Part shown: piece by piece, positions 16,695-24,614 of the stretch
Layout: the number at the start of each line of letters is the position of its first letter
Position numbering within the stretch: position 1 is the stretch's first letter
DNA from: Sandaracinaceae bacterium
GTDB lineage: Bacteria; Myxococcota_A; Polyangia; Polyangiales; Sandaracinaceae
Direction: 5' to 3'
Assembly: GCA_040218145.1 (NCBI GenBank)
Contig: JAVJQK010000128.1
Coordinates: 62,001 to 126,000, forward strand
Length of the DNA stretch: 64,000 nt
Translations under genes and position numbers: made by a program
The notes under the pieces: model-generated
Seen by the model: only the letters and a program-made list of their open reading frames with translations
Told to the model about the DNA's origin: nothing
Database searches by the model: none

Positions 16695-18026
16695 TCACGA
16701 TTTTCCCGACGATGGGAGACTCGGACGCCGCCCTCGCAGCTCGAGCGCCATCCCTGCGACGGCGACAACGAGGGTGAGCCACGCCTGCGCGGGCACGTAG
16801 CTGACGGTCGCGTCGACCCAGCGCCCCACGCCGTCGCCCTCGAGCAGCACGGCCCACGCGTCCACGAAGGTCGGGTGGGTCCACGCGGTGATCTCGGGGA
16901 CGCGCACGTGGGCGAGCAGCATGCCCGGGATCGCGAGCAGCGCGCCGACCGCGATGGCCACCCACGCCGGCGCGCGCCGCCGCTCGAACGCGAGCCCGAA
17001 GGCGACCGCGAAGACGGGCAGCGACGGCACCAGGAAGCGCGGCCCGTAGGCGACGCTGGCCGACCAGTCGAACCAGCCCGCGTAGATCGCGAGCTGCAGC
17101 GCGGGCACGAGCATCAGCCAGCCCAGCCGACCCATGCGCGCGACGCCGAAGAGCGCCACCAGCGAGAGCGGCGCGTAGACGAAGAGCCCACTCAGGGGGC
17201 TGAACAGCAAACCGCTCAGCCCTTCGGGCGCCGTGGCCCACGAGAGGCCGCCGCCCGGAACCGCGGGGAAGAAGAGCGCGAGCCCCAGCGCGGCGAGCGC
17301 GACCGGAGCCAGCAACTTCGCCTGCGATCTCCAGCGTGGCCCCAGCGCGAGCGCGAAGGGCAGCGCGAGCGGCGCGTGATCCGGCCGGACCAGCGTGGCC
17401 GCCGCGATCGCGAGCCCCGCCCAGAGCGGCCGCTCGCGGGTCAGCCCCCACATCGCGAAGGCGAGGCACGCCGCGGTGACGCTCTGGGTCCAGCACGTGC
17501 CCGCGTAGACCCCGAGCGGCGAGAGCGCGAGGGCCACCACCGCCGCGACCCGCGCCCGCCGGGAGAGCTCGAACGCCCCGAGCGTCAGCCAGACGAAGAG
17601 CACGCTCGCGGCGCCGGAGAGCGGCCCGATCAGCGCGAACGCCACCGCGCGCGGGTCGAGGTTGATCGGGCGGAGCGCGGCACGGAACGAGCCCGCGTCG
17701 GGCGCGAAGAGGGGCTCGATCGCCTCGGCCAGCGGGCGGTCCGCGAAGAGCGCGCCCACGGCCACGAACGGCGCCCCCAGCCACGCCATGCCCGGCGGCA
17801 GCGACGCGCGCACGCGGCCCTGGTCGTCGAGGTGGAGCAGCCCGCCCGCCGTGCGCTCGGTCGCCACCCCGAGGTCGCCCACGTCGAACGAGAGCGCCGT
17901 GGAGCCGCGCGCGACGAGCCCGTCCGCCACGTCGAGGTGCAGCGCCGCGTCCCCCACCGTCAGCCCCCGGCTCGTGAGCAGGAAGAAGGCGAGCGCGGCC
18001 AGCGCGACCCGGGTGGCCGGCCTCAT
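16695..18026 (-). CDS. Multipass GT-C-like membrane protein
   Basis: The 443-residue product has about ten hydrophobic segments and little soluble sequence. The layout fits the GT-C membrane glycosyltransferase class (ArnT/PMT-like): a first helix, an early acidic loop (DAALHLDVADG), a large extracytoplasmic loop around residues 50-75, and repeated Ala/Leu/Pro-rich helices. The conserved lipid-sugar-binding residues cannot be placed with certainty, so the enzyme class is tentative. Its ATG lies 14 bp from the edge of a 151-bp hairpin element that separates it from the upstream same-strand gene at 18195-19346. Confidence 0.7.
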   Translation of the reverse strand: MRPATRVALAALAFFLLTSRGLTVGDAALHLDVADGLVARGSTALSFDVGDLGVATERTAGGLLHLDDQGRVRASLPPGMAWLGAPFVAVGALFADRPLAEAIEPLFAPDAGSFRAALRPINLDPRAVAFALIGPLSGAASVLFVWLTLGAFELSRRARVAAVVALALSPLGVYAGTCWTQSVTAACLAFAMWGLTRERPLWAGLAIAAATLVRPDHAPLALPFALALGPRWRSQAKLLAPVALAALGLALFFPAVPGGGLSWATAPEGLSGLLFSPLSGLFVYAPLSLVALFGVARMGRLGWLMLVPALQLAIYAGWFDWSASVAYGPRFLVPSLPVFAVAFGLAFERRRAPAWVAIAVGALLAIPGMLLAHVRVPEITAWTHPTFVDAWAVLLEGDGVGRWVDATVSYVPAQAWLTLVVAVAGMALELRGRRPSLPSSGKS

Positions 18027-18039
18027 GCAGCGCAGCAGG

Positions 18040-18190
18040 CCGTTGAAGTACCGAGCCCGAAGGATCTCGGAGCACGACGGCCCGGTTCTCGGCTCGGGGC
18101 GACGAGGAAATGCTTCAGCATTTTCGAGGAGACACGGGCCGAGAGACGGGTCGTCCCGCCCGAGAGACGAGGAGCGAGGTTCTTCAACGG
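18040..18190. repeat. Long imperfect hairpin element, copy A
   Basis: The 151-bp stretch is an imperfect palindrome centred at 18115. Its outer arms are CCGTTGAAG (18040-18048) and CTTCAACGG (18182-18190). The middle stem includes CTCGG / CCGAG segments, and the tip is AAATGCT-TC-AGCATTT (18108-18123). The same tip and a closely related outer arm recur in a second element at 48919-49083, so this appears to be a dispersed family. It fills the gap between two minus-strand genes. Confidence 0.7.
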
Positions 18191-18194
18191 ACTG

Positions 18195-19346
18195 TTAGGG
18201 GAGCAGGTAGGTGAAGACGCGCGCGTCGAAGGTGATCTGCCAGAACTCCGCGTCGACGCCCGGCTCCCCGGAGGACGGCGCGCCGTCGTAGAAGACCGGC
18301 CAGCCGAAGCGCAGCGCCAGATCCATCAGCGGCCCGCGCGAGCTCGGCCCGGGGATCGTCGCGCCCGCGAAGAAGCCGAACGGCACGTTGGGCGTGTCGA
18401 GGTTCGGCCCCGGGAGCACCACGCCCGTGAACGCGCCGATCCAGACGTGGTCGCCGAGCGAGAAGAGCGCGCGGAGATCGATCGTCATGTCGCCCCGCAC
18501 GGGGTCGTCGAAGACGGCGGTGACCAGCGGGAGGCCGACGTCGAGGCGCACCCACTCGCCCGCGTGGATGCGCATGAGGAAGCCGCCGTCGAGGTGGGTC
18601 ACGTTGCTGAAGCGCGAGCGCGCGAGCAGGTGATGGGTCGGCAGCGGCTCCGGGTCGCCGAGCGTGTTCGCGCGGTCGATCGGCCACGAGAGGTTGGCGT
18701 AGAGCGACAGCTCCACCACCTCGTGCTCGAAGACGCGCAGGGTCGTGCTCAGCGCCGGGTTCTCGAAGTCCACGCTCGGCTCCATGCGCAGGACCGGCAA
18801 CAGCGCGGTGACCTGCCAGAAGTCGAAGATGCCGTAGGTGAGGCCCACGCCGAGCTGCGCGAGGTAGCGGTCGGAGAAGCGGTCGTAGCGCGCGATCGCG
18901 ACGCCGAGCTGCGGCACCATCATGCCCCGCAGGTAGGTCTGCGGCCGCCGCGCCGCGCGGCGCGGGTAGCGGCGCGGGTCGTCGTGCTCGAGGAAGCCCA
19001 CGTCCGGCGGGGGCTCCTCGTCGACGATCCGCGGCTGGTAGATCCCGCGCGTGCCGGGCTGCCCGTCGATCGGGATGCTCAGCGAGCAGGCCGCGCGGCA
19101 GTCGTCGTCGTCGCAGTCGACCAGCCCGTCCCCGTCGTCGTCGTCGCCGTCGTCACAGACCTCGGCCGTCGGCCGGCTGACGCAGAAGATGAGCTGCGCG
19201 CACCCGTCGTCGTCACAGTCGACGAGCCCGTCGCCGTCGTCGTCCTCGCCGTTCTGACAGAGCGACGGCGTGTTCTCGACGACTTGCGCGGAGGCGGAGG
19301 CGGCCAGGAGCGTGACCAGCCCGAAGAGACCTGAAACACGAAGCAC
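18195..19346 (-). CDS. Outer-membrane beta-barrel-like protein with N-terminal Asp/Cys repeats
   Basis: The 383-residue product has a signal peptide (GLVTLLAASASAQ). Two near-identical acidic Cys-containing repeats follow at about residues 28-85 (CQNGEDDDGDGLVDCDDDGC and CDDGDDDDGDGLVDCDDDDC), likely calcium binding. After a Pro-rich linker, residues about 135-383 alternate polar and aromatic residues (LAQLGVGLTYGIFDFWQVTA, VFEHEVVELSLYANLSW), as in transmembrane beta-strands, and the protein ends in a hydrophobic strand, VFTYLLP. The start is GTG. The most likely location is the outer membrane, with the acidic repeats in the periplasm or on the surface. The specific function is unknown. Confidence 0.75.
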   Translation of the reverse strand: MLRVSGLFGLVTLLAASASAQVVENTPSLCQNGEDDDGDGLVDCDDDGCAQLIFCVSRPTAEVCDDGDDDDGDGLVDCDDDDCRAACSLSIPIDGQPGTRGIYQPRIVDEEPPPDVGFLEHDDPRRYPRRAARRPQTYLRGMMVPQLGVAIARYDRFSDRYLAQLGVGLTYGIFDFWQVTALLPVLRMEPSVDFENPALSTTLRVFEHEVVELSLYANLSWPIDRANTLGDPEPLPTHHLLARSRFSNVTHLDGGFLMRIHAGEWVRLDVGLPLVTAVFDDPVRGDMTIDLRALFSLGDHVWIGAFTGVVLPGPNLDTPNVPFGFFAGATIPGPSSRGPLMDLALRFGWPVFYDGAPSSGEPGVDAEFWQITFDARVFTYLLP

Positions 19347-19397
19347 CCGGAGAACCTACCTCTCCCCGGGGACACCCGGGAAGAGGAGGTCCGCGCC

Positions 19398-19871
19398 TCA
19401 GGGGTGAGCGTGCTTCGGCGTCGATGCCGCCTTCGCGACCTCGGCCTCCACGATGTCCTTCAGGTGCGCCAGGTTGGAGGAGAGCTCCCGCCGGTTCCGC
19501 GCGGTGATCACCTTCTCCGCCACTGCGCCGAGCACGGGCGTCGGGATCGAGTAGCTGACCTCCAGGCGGAAGCGCGTGCCCTGCTTGCCCTCGCGCTCGA
19601 AGTTCATGTGCCACTCGCTGTCGATGCCCCCGACGGTGCGGGTGTTCCTGAGCTCCCCGACGTTCTCCTTCACGACCTCGGTCTTCCCGTCGAACTTCAC
19701 GCCCGCCATCTTGTAGGTCCACTCGTAGGTCTGCCCGACCCCGGAGCCGCGGACGTTGCGAACCTCGATGAGGCTCGACATCCACTGCGGGAGACGCCGC
19801 GGATCGGCGACGATCCGGTAGACGGCCTCGGGCGGTGCGTCGATGCGGATCTCGTCGCTTGCACTGTGCAT
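19398..19871 (-). CDS. SRPBCC (START-like) family protein
   Basis: The 157-residue cytosolic protein has the SRPBCC/polyketide cyclase-dehydrase helix-grip pattern. It opens with a strand, then PPEAVYRIVADPRRLPQWMS at about residues 12-32, central strands (YEWTYKMAGVKFDGKTEVV, WHMNFEREGKQGTRFRLEVS) and a long C-terminal helix. Family members bind hydrophobic ligands; the ligand here is unknown. GGAAGGA precedes the ATG. A small palindrome resembling a TetR-type operator lies 15-30 bp upstream of the start. Confidence 0.85.
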   Translation of the reverse strand: MHSASDEIRIDAPPEAVYRIVADPRRLPQWMSSLIEVRNVRGSGVGQTYEWTYKMAGVKFDGKTEVVKENVGELRNTRTVGGIDSEWHMNFEREGKQGTRFRLEVSYSIPTPVLGAVAEKVITARNRRELSSNLAHLKDIVEAEVAKAASTPKHAHP

Positions 19872-19885
19872 GTCTCGTTCCTTCC

Positions 19886-19901
19886 CCGACTAGTAGGTCG
19901 G
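19886..19901. promoter_or_regulatory. Candidate operator upstream of the SRPBCC gene
   Basis: CCGAC-TAGTAG-GTCGG is a 5-bp inverted repeat immediately upstream of the SRPBCC gene's ribosome binding site. Short palindromes of this form are typical of TetR-family operators, but no TetR gene is present in the neighbourhood, so the regulator is unknown. Confidence 0.3.
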
Positions 19902-19957
19902 TGTAGGGCGAAGTAGCGAGAGTCGTGCCGCCGGCGCGAACCGGCCCCGCGCCCACG

Positions 19958-19996
19958 AAAAAGCCCCCGAGGGTGCAGCGGCTGCACCCCGGGGGC
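19958..19996 (-). terminator. Rho-independent terminator of the VWA lipoprotein gene
   Basis: Read on the minus strand, a strong stem (GCCCCCGGGGTGCAGC pairing with GCTGCACCCTCGGGGGC, one mismatch or bulge) is followed by TTTTT. It lies 21 bp after the stop codon of the gene at 20018-21730. It is the clearest intrinsic terminator in the window. Confidence 0.85.
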
Positions 19997-20017
19997 GGTT
20001 CCTGCGCGAGGCGCCCT

Positions 20018-21730
20018 CTACGGGCCGCAGCTGTCGCTGACGCGGATGCTGCTGACGAGGCCGGCCTGGACGTTGTCGCAGTAGGTGCCCGTGAACTCGA
20101 GGCGCGTGCCCGTCAGGGTCCAGCCGCTCGAGGGAACCCGCACGCCGTCCTGTCGGACCTCGATGGCGCTCGGGCGGCCGGGCACGCTCGACAGCTCGAA
20201 GTGGCAGTCGGTCGCGGCGGCGATGATCGCGCGGAGGGCGCGGGTGAGGGCGGGGCCGTCGAGGGCCTCGTAGTAGCGGGTCGAGCCCGAGCGCGCGCGG
20301 CCGCCGGCGTCGGCGAAGCGGTTGAGCGCGTCCCGGAGCGCGGGGATGCCGCTCGTGTCGCCGCTCGGGTCGGGACCGACGATGCCGAGCACGAAGGTGT
20401 CGATGCCGAGCGAGCTGCGCAGGTTCGAGATCGCGGTCACCGTCGCGGGGACCGTCGCGCCGCAGTTCGGCTCGGGCAGGCCGTCCGTCATCAGGACCAC
20501 GAACTGCTCACGCGGCGACGTGGCGCTGGTGAGGTAGCTCTGCACGGTGCCGAACGCGCCGGGGGTCGGGGTGTCGCCCGCGCGCGGGTCGACGGTGACG
20601 AGGCGCGAGGAGATGGAGCTGCCCGTGCCGAGCGCGAGCCCGATGTCGGGGGTGCTCGCGACCATGCAGTTCATCCGCTCCGCGTCGCCCGTCATCTCGG
20701 GGAAGGTCAGCAGCCCGAGCTGCAGGTCCGAGAGCGACGGGAGCACGGTGTCCATCGCGTCGCGCAGCGCCTGCCAGCGCGTCACGCCCGACGACGCCGG
20801 CCAGTCCATGCTGCCCGAGCGATCGACCACGAAGAGCAGCTCGCCCTCCGCCGGCACCACCGCGAGGGTCTCGTCGAAGGGCGTGCAGCACGCGCTCGAG
20901 GTCGCGCAGTCGCTGTCGGCGCAGTCGGTCCGCCCGTCGCAGTCCTCGTCGCGGCCGCTGCCGCAGACCTCGGACGCCGGCGTCGACTCGCCCACGCAGC
21001 CGCCCCAGGTGGAGGGCACGCCTTCGCAGCGCTGGACGCCCGCGCGGCACTCGCCCGTGCCCGCCGTGCCGGCCGGGCCGGAGTAACAGGAGCGGCTCTC
21101 GCCGGGCACGCAGGTGCAGCCCTCGTCGATGTGGCCGTCGCAGTCCTCGTCCTCGGTGCCGTCGCAGACCTCGGCGCCGGGCAGGACGTCCCCGCCGCAC
21201 GCGCCCCAGGCGGAGCCGTCTTCGGTCGCCTCGCAGCGCCGGGAGCCGGCCGCGCAGAGGCCCACGCCCTCGGTGCCGGCCGGGCCGGTGTAGCAGCCCT
21301 CGGAGTCGCCGGTGCGGCAGTCGCAGCCCTCGTCGAGCTCGCCGTCGCAGTCGTTGTCGACCCCGTCGCAGATCTCCTCCGCCGGCTGGCCGAAGAGGAT
21401 GCAGCGGTCCCAGACGCCGAACTCGCCCGAGTCCACGCAGTCCTGGGTGCCCCAGCCGCAGGCGCCGATGCCCGCGAGCGCCGGGTCCCCGGGCCAGCAG
21501 CGCTGACGGTCACCGCGCGAGCAGGTGCAGTCCTCGTCGACGCGCATGTCCATGTCGTCGTCGAGGCCGTTCCCGCAGGCGTCGCCCGGGCCCGCGTCCG
21601 ACATGGGCACGAAGGCGTCGACGGGATCGACGGGGCCGGAGTCCCGATCGCCGGTGCCGGGGGCCGCGGAGCAGCCTACGGAGAGAGCCAGCGCGAGTGA
21701 GCTCAGCGCGAGAAAAGAAAAGTGCTTCAT
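20018..21730 (-). CDS. VWA-domain lipoprotein with MopE-like Cys repeats
   Basis: The 570-residue product begins MKHFSFLALSSLALALSVGC, a classic lipoprotein signal. An Asp/Pro linker leads into about six Asp/Cys repeat units (CDGVDNDCDGELDEGC, CDGTEDEDCDGHIDEGC and similar; about residues 45-275) like those of MopE/myxobacterial surface proteins. Each unit alternates with CYTGPAGTEGVG-type segments. A von Willebrand factor A domain follows at about residues 290-500, with MIDAS motif DRSGSMDW and a second element VLMTDGLPEPN. The C-terminal 60 residues form a beta-rich cap with two cysteines. It is probably a surface adhesion or metal-dependent binding protein. The start was chosen at the lipoprotein signal, and a strong terminator follows the gene. 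Confidence 0.88.
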   Translation of the reverse strand: MKHFSFLALSSLALALSVGCSAAPGTGDRDSGPVDPVDAFVPMSDAGPGDACGNGLDDDMDMRVDEDCTCSRGDRQRCWPGDPALAGIGACGWGTQDCVDSGEFGVWDRCILFGQPAEEICDGVDNDCDGELDEGCDCRTGDSEGCYTGPAGTEGVGLCAAGSRRCEATEDGSAWGACGGDVLPGAEVCDGTEDEDCDGHIDEGCTCVPGESRSCYSGPAGTAGTGECRAGVQRCEGVPSTWGGCVGESTPASEVCGSGRDEDCDGRTDCADSDCATSSACCTPFDETLAVVPAEGELLFVVDRSGSMDWPASSGVTRWQALRDAMDTVLPSLSDLQLGLLTFPEMTGDAERMNCMVASTPDIGLALGTGSSISSRLVTVDPRAGDTPTPGAFGTVQSYLTSATSPREQFVVLMTDGLPEPNCGATVPATVTAISNLRSSLGIDTFVLGIVGPDPSGDTSGIPALRDALNRFADAGGRARSGSTRYYEALDGPALTRALRAIIAAATDCHFELSSVPGRPSAIEVRQDGVRVPSSGWTLTGTRLEFTGTYCDNVQAGLVSSIRVSDSCGP

Positions 21731-21871
21731 GCGAGGTACTCCATCATCCACCCCCACCGAGCACCGACTGTGCCAGCCCTTCGTCGGGGATACCAGCGCC
21801 GTGCGCGTGACGTCTCCGCTCGCCACGCGGGGTCCCCCGACCCCATCGAACGGGCAGACTCGGGCCACGCC

Positions 21872-23353
21872 TCAGGGCACGGCGCCCGCGAAGATCCGGG
21901 TCTGGAACATGCTCGGATCCGTCGCGTCCTGCTCGAACACCGAGAACGCGAGGCGCTCTCCGTCGCGGTCGAGGATCAGGCGCTGCACGCTCTGCCCCGC
22001 GTAGAGCGCCTCCTGGGTGCCGTCGGCCCGCACGGCCAGGATGCGCTGGGTGGCCCAGTCCCGCGAGCGGATGGTCATCAGGAGGCCCCGCGCCGTGCTC
22101 TGCGCGTCGACCCGCCCCACGTTCGACCAGCGCGCGCGCTCTTCGCCGTCCGGGTCGAGGAGCGCCGCCTCCTCCTCGTTGGCGTGCACGAGCAGCGAGC
22201 CGTCGTCGCCCACCCAGTAGACCTGCGCGTTGCGCCCGACCGCGGGCACCGCCTCGAGCCCCGGCGCGTCCCAGCGGAAGCGATAGAGCGTGGTCACGCC
22301 CACCACGTTGCGCTCGCTGAGCGCGAGGGTCTCGCCATCGCGGGAGCGCCCGGCGAGGCGGAGGTTGCCCGTGGAGGGGGCCTCGAGCGGCTCGCTCTCG
22401 AGGGTGTCGAGGTCGCTCACCTCGTAGGTCCAGCCCGTTCCGTCGTCGGAGACCGAGGTGAGCAGCGCGCGGCTCCCGTCGGGCGAGAGCGCGAGCAGCT
22501 GCGCGCCCTCGTAGAAGTTCAGCCAGCGCTCGCGGGTCAGGACCAGCGCGCCGTCCGTCGCGTCGACGCCGAAGACGTGGTTGGCCCGCTCCGCCTCGAG
22601 GACGGCGTGCGACCGCAGCTCCGGCGCGGCGAGGAAGCGCTCGCCCTCGGGCGCGCCGAGGTCGAAGATCCCGACGTGCTGCGAGCTCCGCACCGGGCGG
22701 TGGATGAGCACGCGCCCGTCCCGGCTGAGGGTGAGCTGGTCGCCGCGCACCGCGATGAAGGGCACCTCGGGCAGGTCGACCGCGTCGCCCGTGTCGAGCC
22801 GCACCCGCCGGAGCAGATCCTCGGGCGCGACGTAGAGCAGGACGGGCGCGGCCCGGGCCACCACCGCGCCGGCGCAGGTGGCGACGTCCCCGACCAGCCG
22901 CCGGTAGCCGTCCTCGTCGATCGTGCCGATCTCACCGCCCCCGCAGACCCACGCGATCTCCTCGTCCCCGGACCGCGCGAAGCCCTGCACGCCCGCCTCG
23001 ACCCGGACCTCGGGGCCGTCGGGCAGCCGGCGCCAGGTCACGCCGCCCTCGCTGTCGCGCATCATCACCTGGTCGCCGCGGGTGGAGAACGTGGCGCCCG
23101 CGCCCGCCTCGGCCACGCGCACCGGGGCGTCGAGCGCGGGCCCGACCCGCATCACGTCTCCGTCGGGCGTGACGTAGGTGAGATCCCCGCACGGTCCCAT
23201 CGTCATCGAGACCCCGGCCGTCGCGAGGCTGTCCAGCTCCGCCACCGGGCCCGCCGCGGCGCGCTCCCCGCAGGACAGGGGCGCGATCGGAGCCGCGAAG
23301 TCGGGGTCGGCGCACGCCACGAGCGTGAGCGAGAGGAGAACGAGGAAGCGCAT
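21872..23353 (-). CDS. Lipoprotein with beta-propeller-like fold
   Basis: The 493-residue product has a signal peptide and lipobox (SLTLVAC at about residue 15). The mature protein is made of repeated units of about 40 residues with the pattern of propeller blades (LTYVTPDGDVMRVG, LALSPDGSRALLTSVSDDG, VYWVGDDGSLLVHANEEEA, LILDRDGERLAFSVFEQD), as in TolB/WD40-like proteins. No enzymatic motif is visible. It could be a periplasmic binding or scaffold protein. It is transcribed toward the VWA lipoprotein gene but is 141 bp from it, so co-transcription is uncertain. Confidence 0.75.
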   Translation of the reverse strand: MRFLVLLSLTLVACADPDFAAPIAPLSCGERAAAGPVAELDSLATAGVSMTMGPCGDLTYVTPDGDVMRVGPALDAPVRVAEAGAGATFSTRGDQVMMRDSEGGVTWRRLPDGPEVRVEAGVQGFARSGDEEIAWVCGGGEIGTIDEDGYRRLVGDVATCAGAVVARAAPVLLYVAPEDLLRRVRLDTGDAVDLPEVPFIAVRGDQLTLSRDGRVLIHRPVRSSQHVGIFDLGAPEGERFLAAPELRSHAVLEAERANHVFGVDATDGALVLTRERWLNFYEGAQLLALSPDGSRALLTSVSDDGTGWTYEVSDLDTLESEPLEAPSTGNLRLAGRSRDGETLALSERNVVGVTTLYRFRWDAPGLEAVPAVGRNAQVYWVGDDGSLLVHANEEEAALLDPDGEERARWSNVGRVDAQSTARGLLMTIRSRDWATQRILAVRADGTQEALYAGQSVQRLILDRDGERLAFSVFEQDATDPSMFQTRIFAGAVP

Positions 23354-23450
23354 GCGCTCGCGCGACGCACGTCCGGTGCCAGGCGCGCAGCCTCCCCGAT
23401 CGGACCCGCCCGCGCGCGTGGGCCGTGCCGCCGTGTGCCAAACGCGCCGC

Positions 23451-23508
23451 GGGGACGATCCTATTCATTCGTCAAACTCGAGTTCGACGAATGAACAGGA
23501 TCGTCCCC
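23451..23508. repeat. 58-bp palindrome, full copy of the dispersed 29-bp repeat
   Basis: Two 29-bp half-sites face each other. The left half begins GGGGACGATCCTATTCATTC and the right half is its reverse complement with 27 of 29 positions matching. It lies between the propeller lipoprotein gene and the divergent ATP-grasp gene. Other copies are at 28012, 28622, 28698, 28798, 39226 and 63296. Confidence 0.9.
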
Positions 23509-23560
23509 GGCGTGGATCGCGGGTTGCGTCGAGGGCTCCGCTGGCGCACACCTCGCTGCC

Positions 23561-24562
23561 TTGAACGCCCCCATCCACGCGCTGCCCACCGCGACCCAGC
23601 TGTGCCTCGAGGCCGCCAAGCGTCTCGGGCTCGACGCGTCGGTGCTCGACCCCGAGTACGGCTACCTCTTCGAGCTCCGCAAGGGCGACCGCCGCCACGC
23701 GATGCTGGGCGGGCGCTCCCCGCTGAACGACGCGGTCGCGGCGCGGCTCGCGGAGGACAAGCACTACACGGGCATGCTGCTCGAGCGCGCCGACCTGCGC
23801 ACCCCGCGCACCACCCGCTGCCTCTCCCGCGAGCACCCCACGATGGCGTCCTTCCGGGATCGCGCGGGCATGGCGCCGGGCGTGGAGGCGGCCAAGGCGC
23901 TGGGCTACCCCGTGGTGGTCAAGCCCAACCGGCTGAGCCACGGCCGCGGCGTCTCGCTCGTGCAGGACGAGGGCACCCTGCGCCGCGCGGTGCGCGCCGT
24001 CTGGCAGCTCGACGCGATCGCGCTGGTCCAGGAGCGCATCGACGGGCGCGACTTCCGCCTCGACTTCCTCGATGGGCGCTTCCTCATCGGCTACGAGCGG
24101 CGCCCGCTCGAGGTGCGCGGGGACGGCAAGCGCACGCTCTCGCAGCTCCTCGCGGCCCGCGACCCGCGCTTCGCCGAGCCCGAGCGCCAGCGCCGCCTCA
24201 CCCGCGACCGCCGCTTCCGGGACGTGGTGGAGCGCCGCGGCTGGACCGTCAGCAGCGTGCTCCCCGAGGGCGCCGCGCTGTCGTTCGACGGGCCCATCCA
24301 GAACCTCAACGGCGCCAGCACCGCGCGCCTCATCGAGCGCATCCCCGAGGGGCTGCGCGCGGCCTGCGCCCGGGCGGGCGAGGCGGTGGGCCTGCGGCAC
24401 TTCGGCGTCGACCTCAAGCTCGAGGCCCTCGAGGCCGACCCGGCCCGCGCGGCCTTCATCGAGATCAACGCGTCGCCGCTCCTGTCGCAGATGTACCTGC
24501 TGGGCCACCGCGAGCAGGCGCTCCTCGCCCAGATGCAGGTCCTCGAGGCGCTCTTCGCCTAG
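23561..24562 (+). CDS. ATP-grasp enzyme (cyanophycin/glutathione synthetase-like)
   Basis: The 333-residue protein has the ATP-grasp core: VVVKPNRLSHGRGVSLVQDE (ATP-binding Lys and Gly-rich loop, about residues 122-142), ALVQERIDGRDFRLDFLDGR, and the metal-binding end FIEINASPLLSQM (about residues 305-317). The central region resembles the amino-acid ligase part of cyanophycin synthetase. The substrate is unknown; a peptide-like or glutathione-like ligation is inferred. The start is uncertain: TTG 23561 gives the full N-terminus, but no good ribosome binding site is seen. The gene begins 52 bp after a 58-bp palindrome. Confidence 0.8.
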   Translation: MNAPIHALPTATQLCLEAAKRLGLDASVLDPEYGYLFELRKGDRRHAMLGGRSPLNDAVAARLAEDKHYTGMLLERADLRTPRTTRCLSREHPTMASFRDRAGMAPGVEAAKALGYPVVVKPNRLSHGRGVSLVQDEGTLRRAVRAVWQLDAIALVQERIDGRDFRLDFLDGRFLIGYERRPLEVRGDGKRTLSQLLAARDPRFAEPERQRRLTRDRRFRDVVERRGWTVSSVLPEGAALSFDGPIQNLNGASTARLIERIPEGLRAACARAGEAVGLRHFGVDLKLEALEADPARAAFIEINASPLLSQMYLLGHREQALLAQMQVLEALFA

Positions 24563-24614
24563 AGCGCGCCAGCGCGTAATTGCGCCCCACCTCCATCTCC
24601 GCTTTGATGGGGCG

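Noticed and set aside
23451-23508. Rho-independent terminator
   Set aside because: It is a near-perfect palindrome but has no T-run on either strand, and the same sequence recurs at sites where termination makes no sense, such as 4-7 bp from both a stop and a start.
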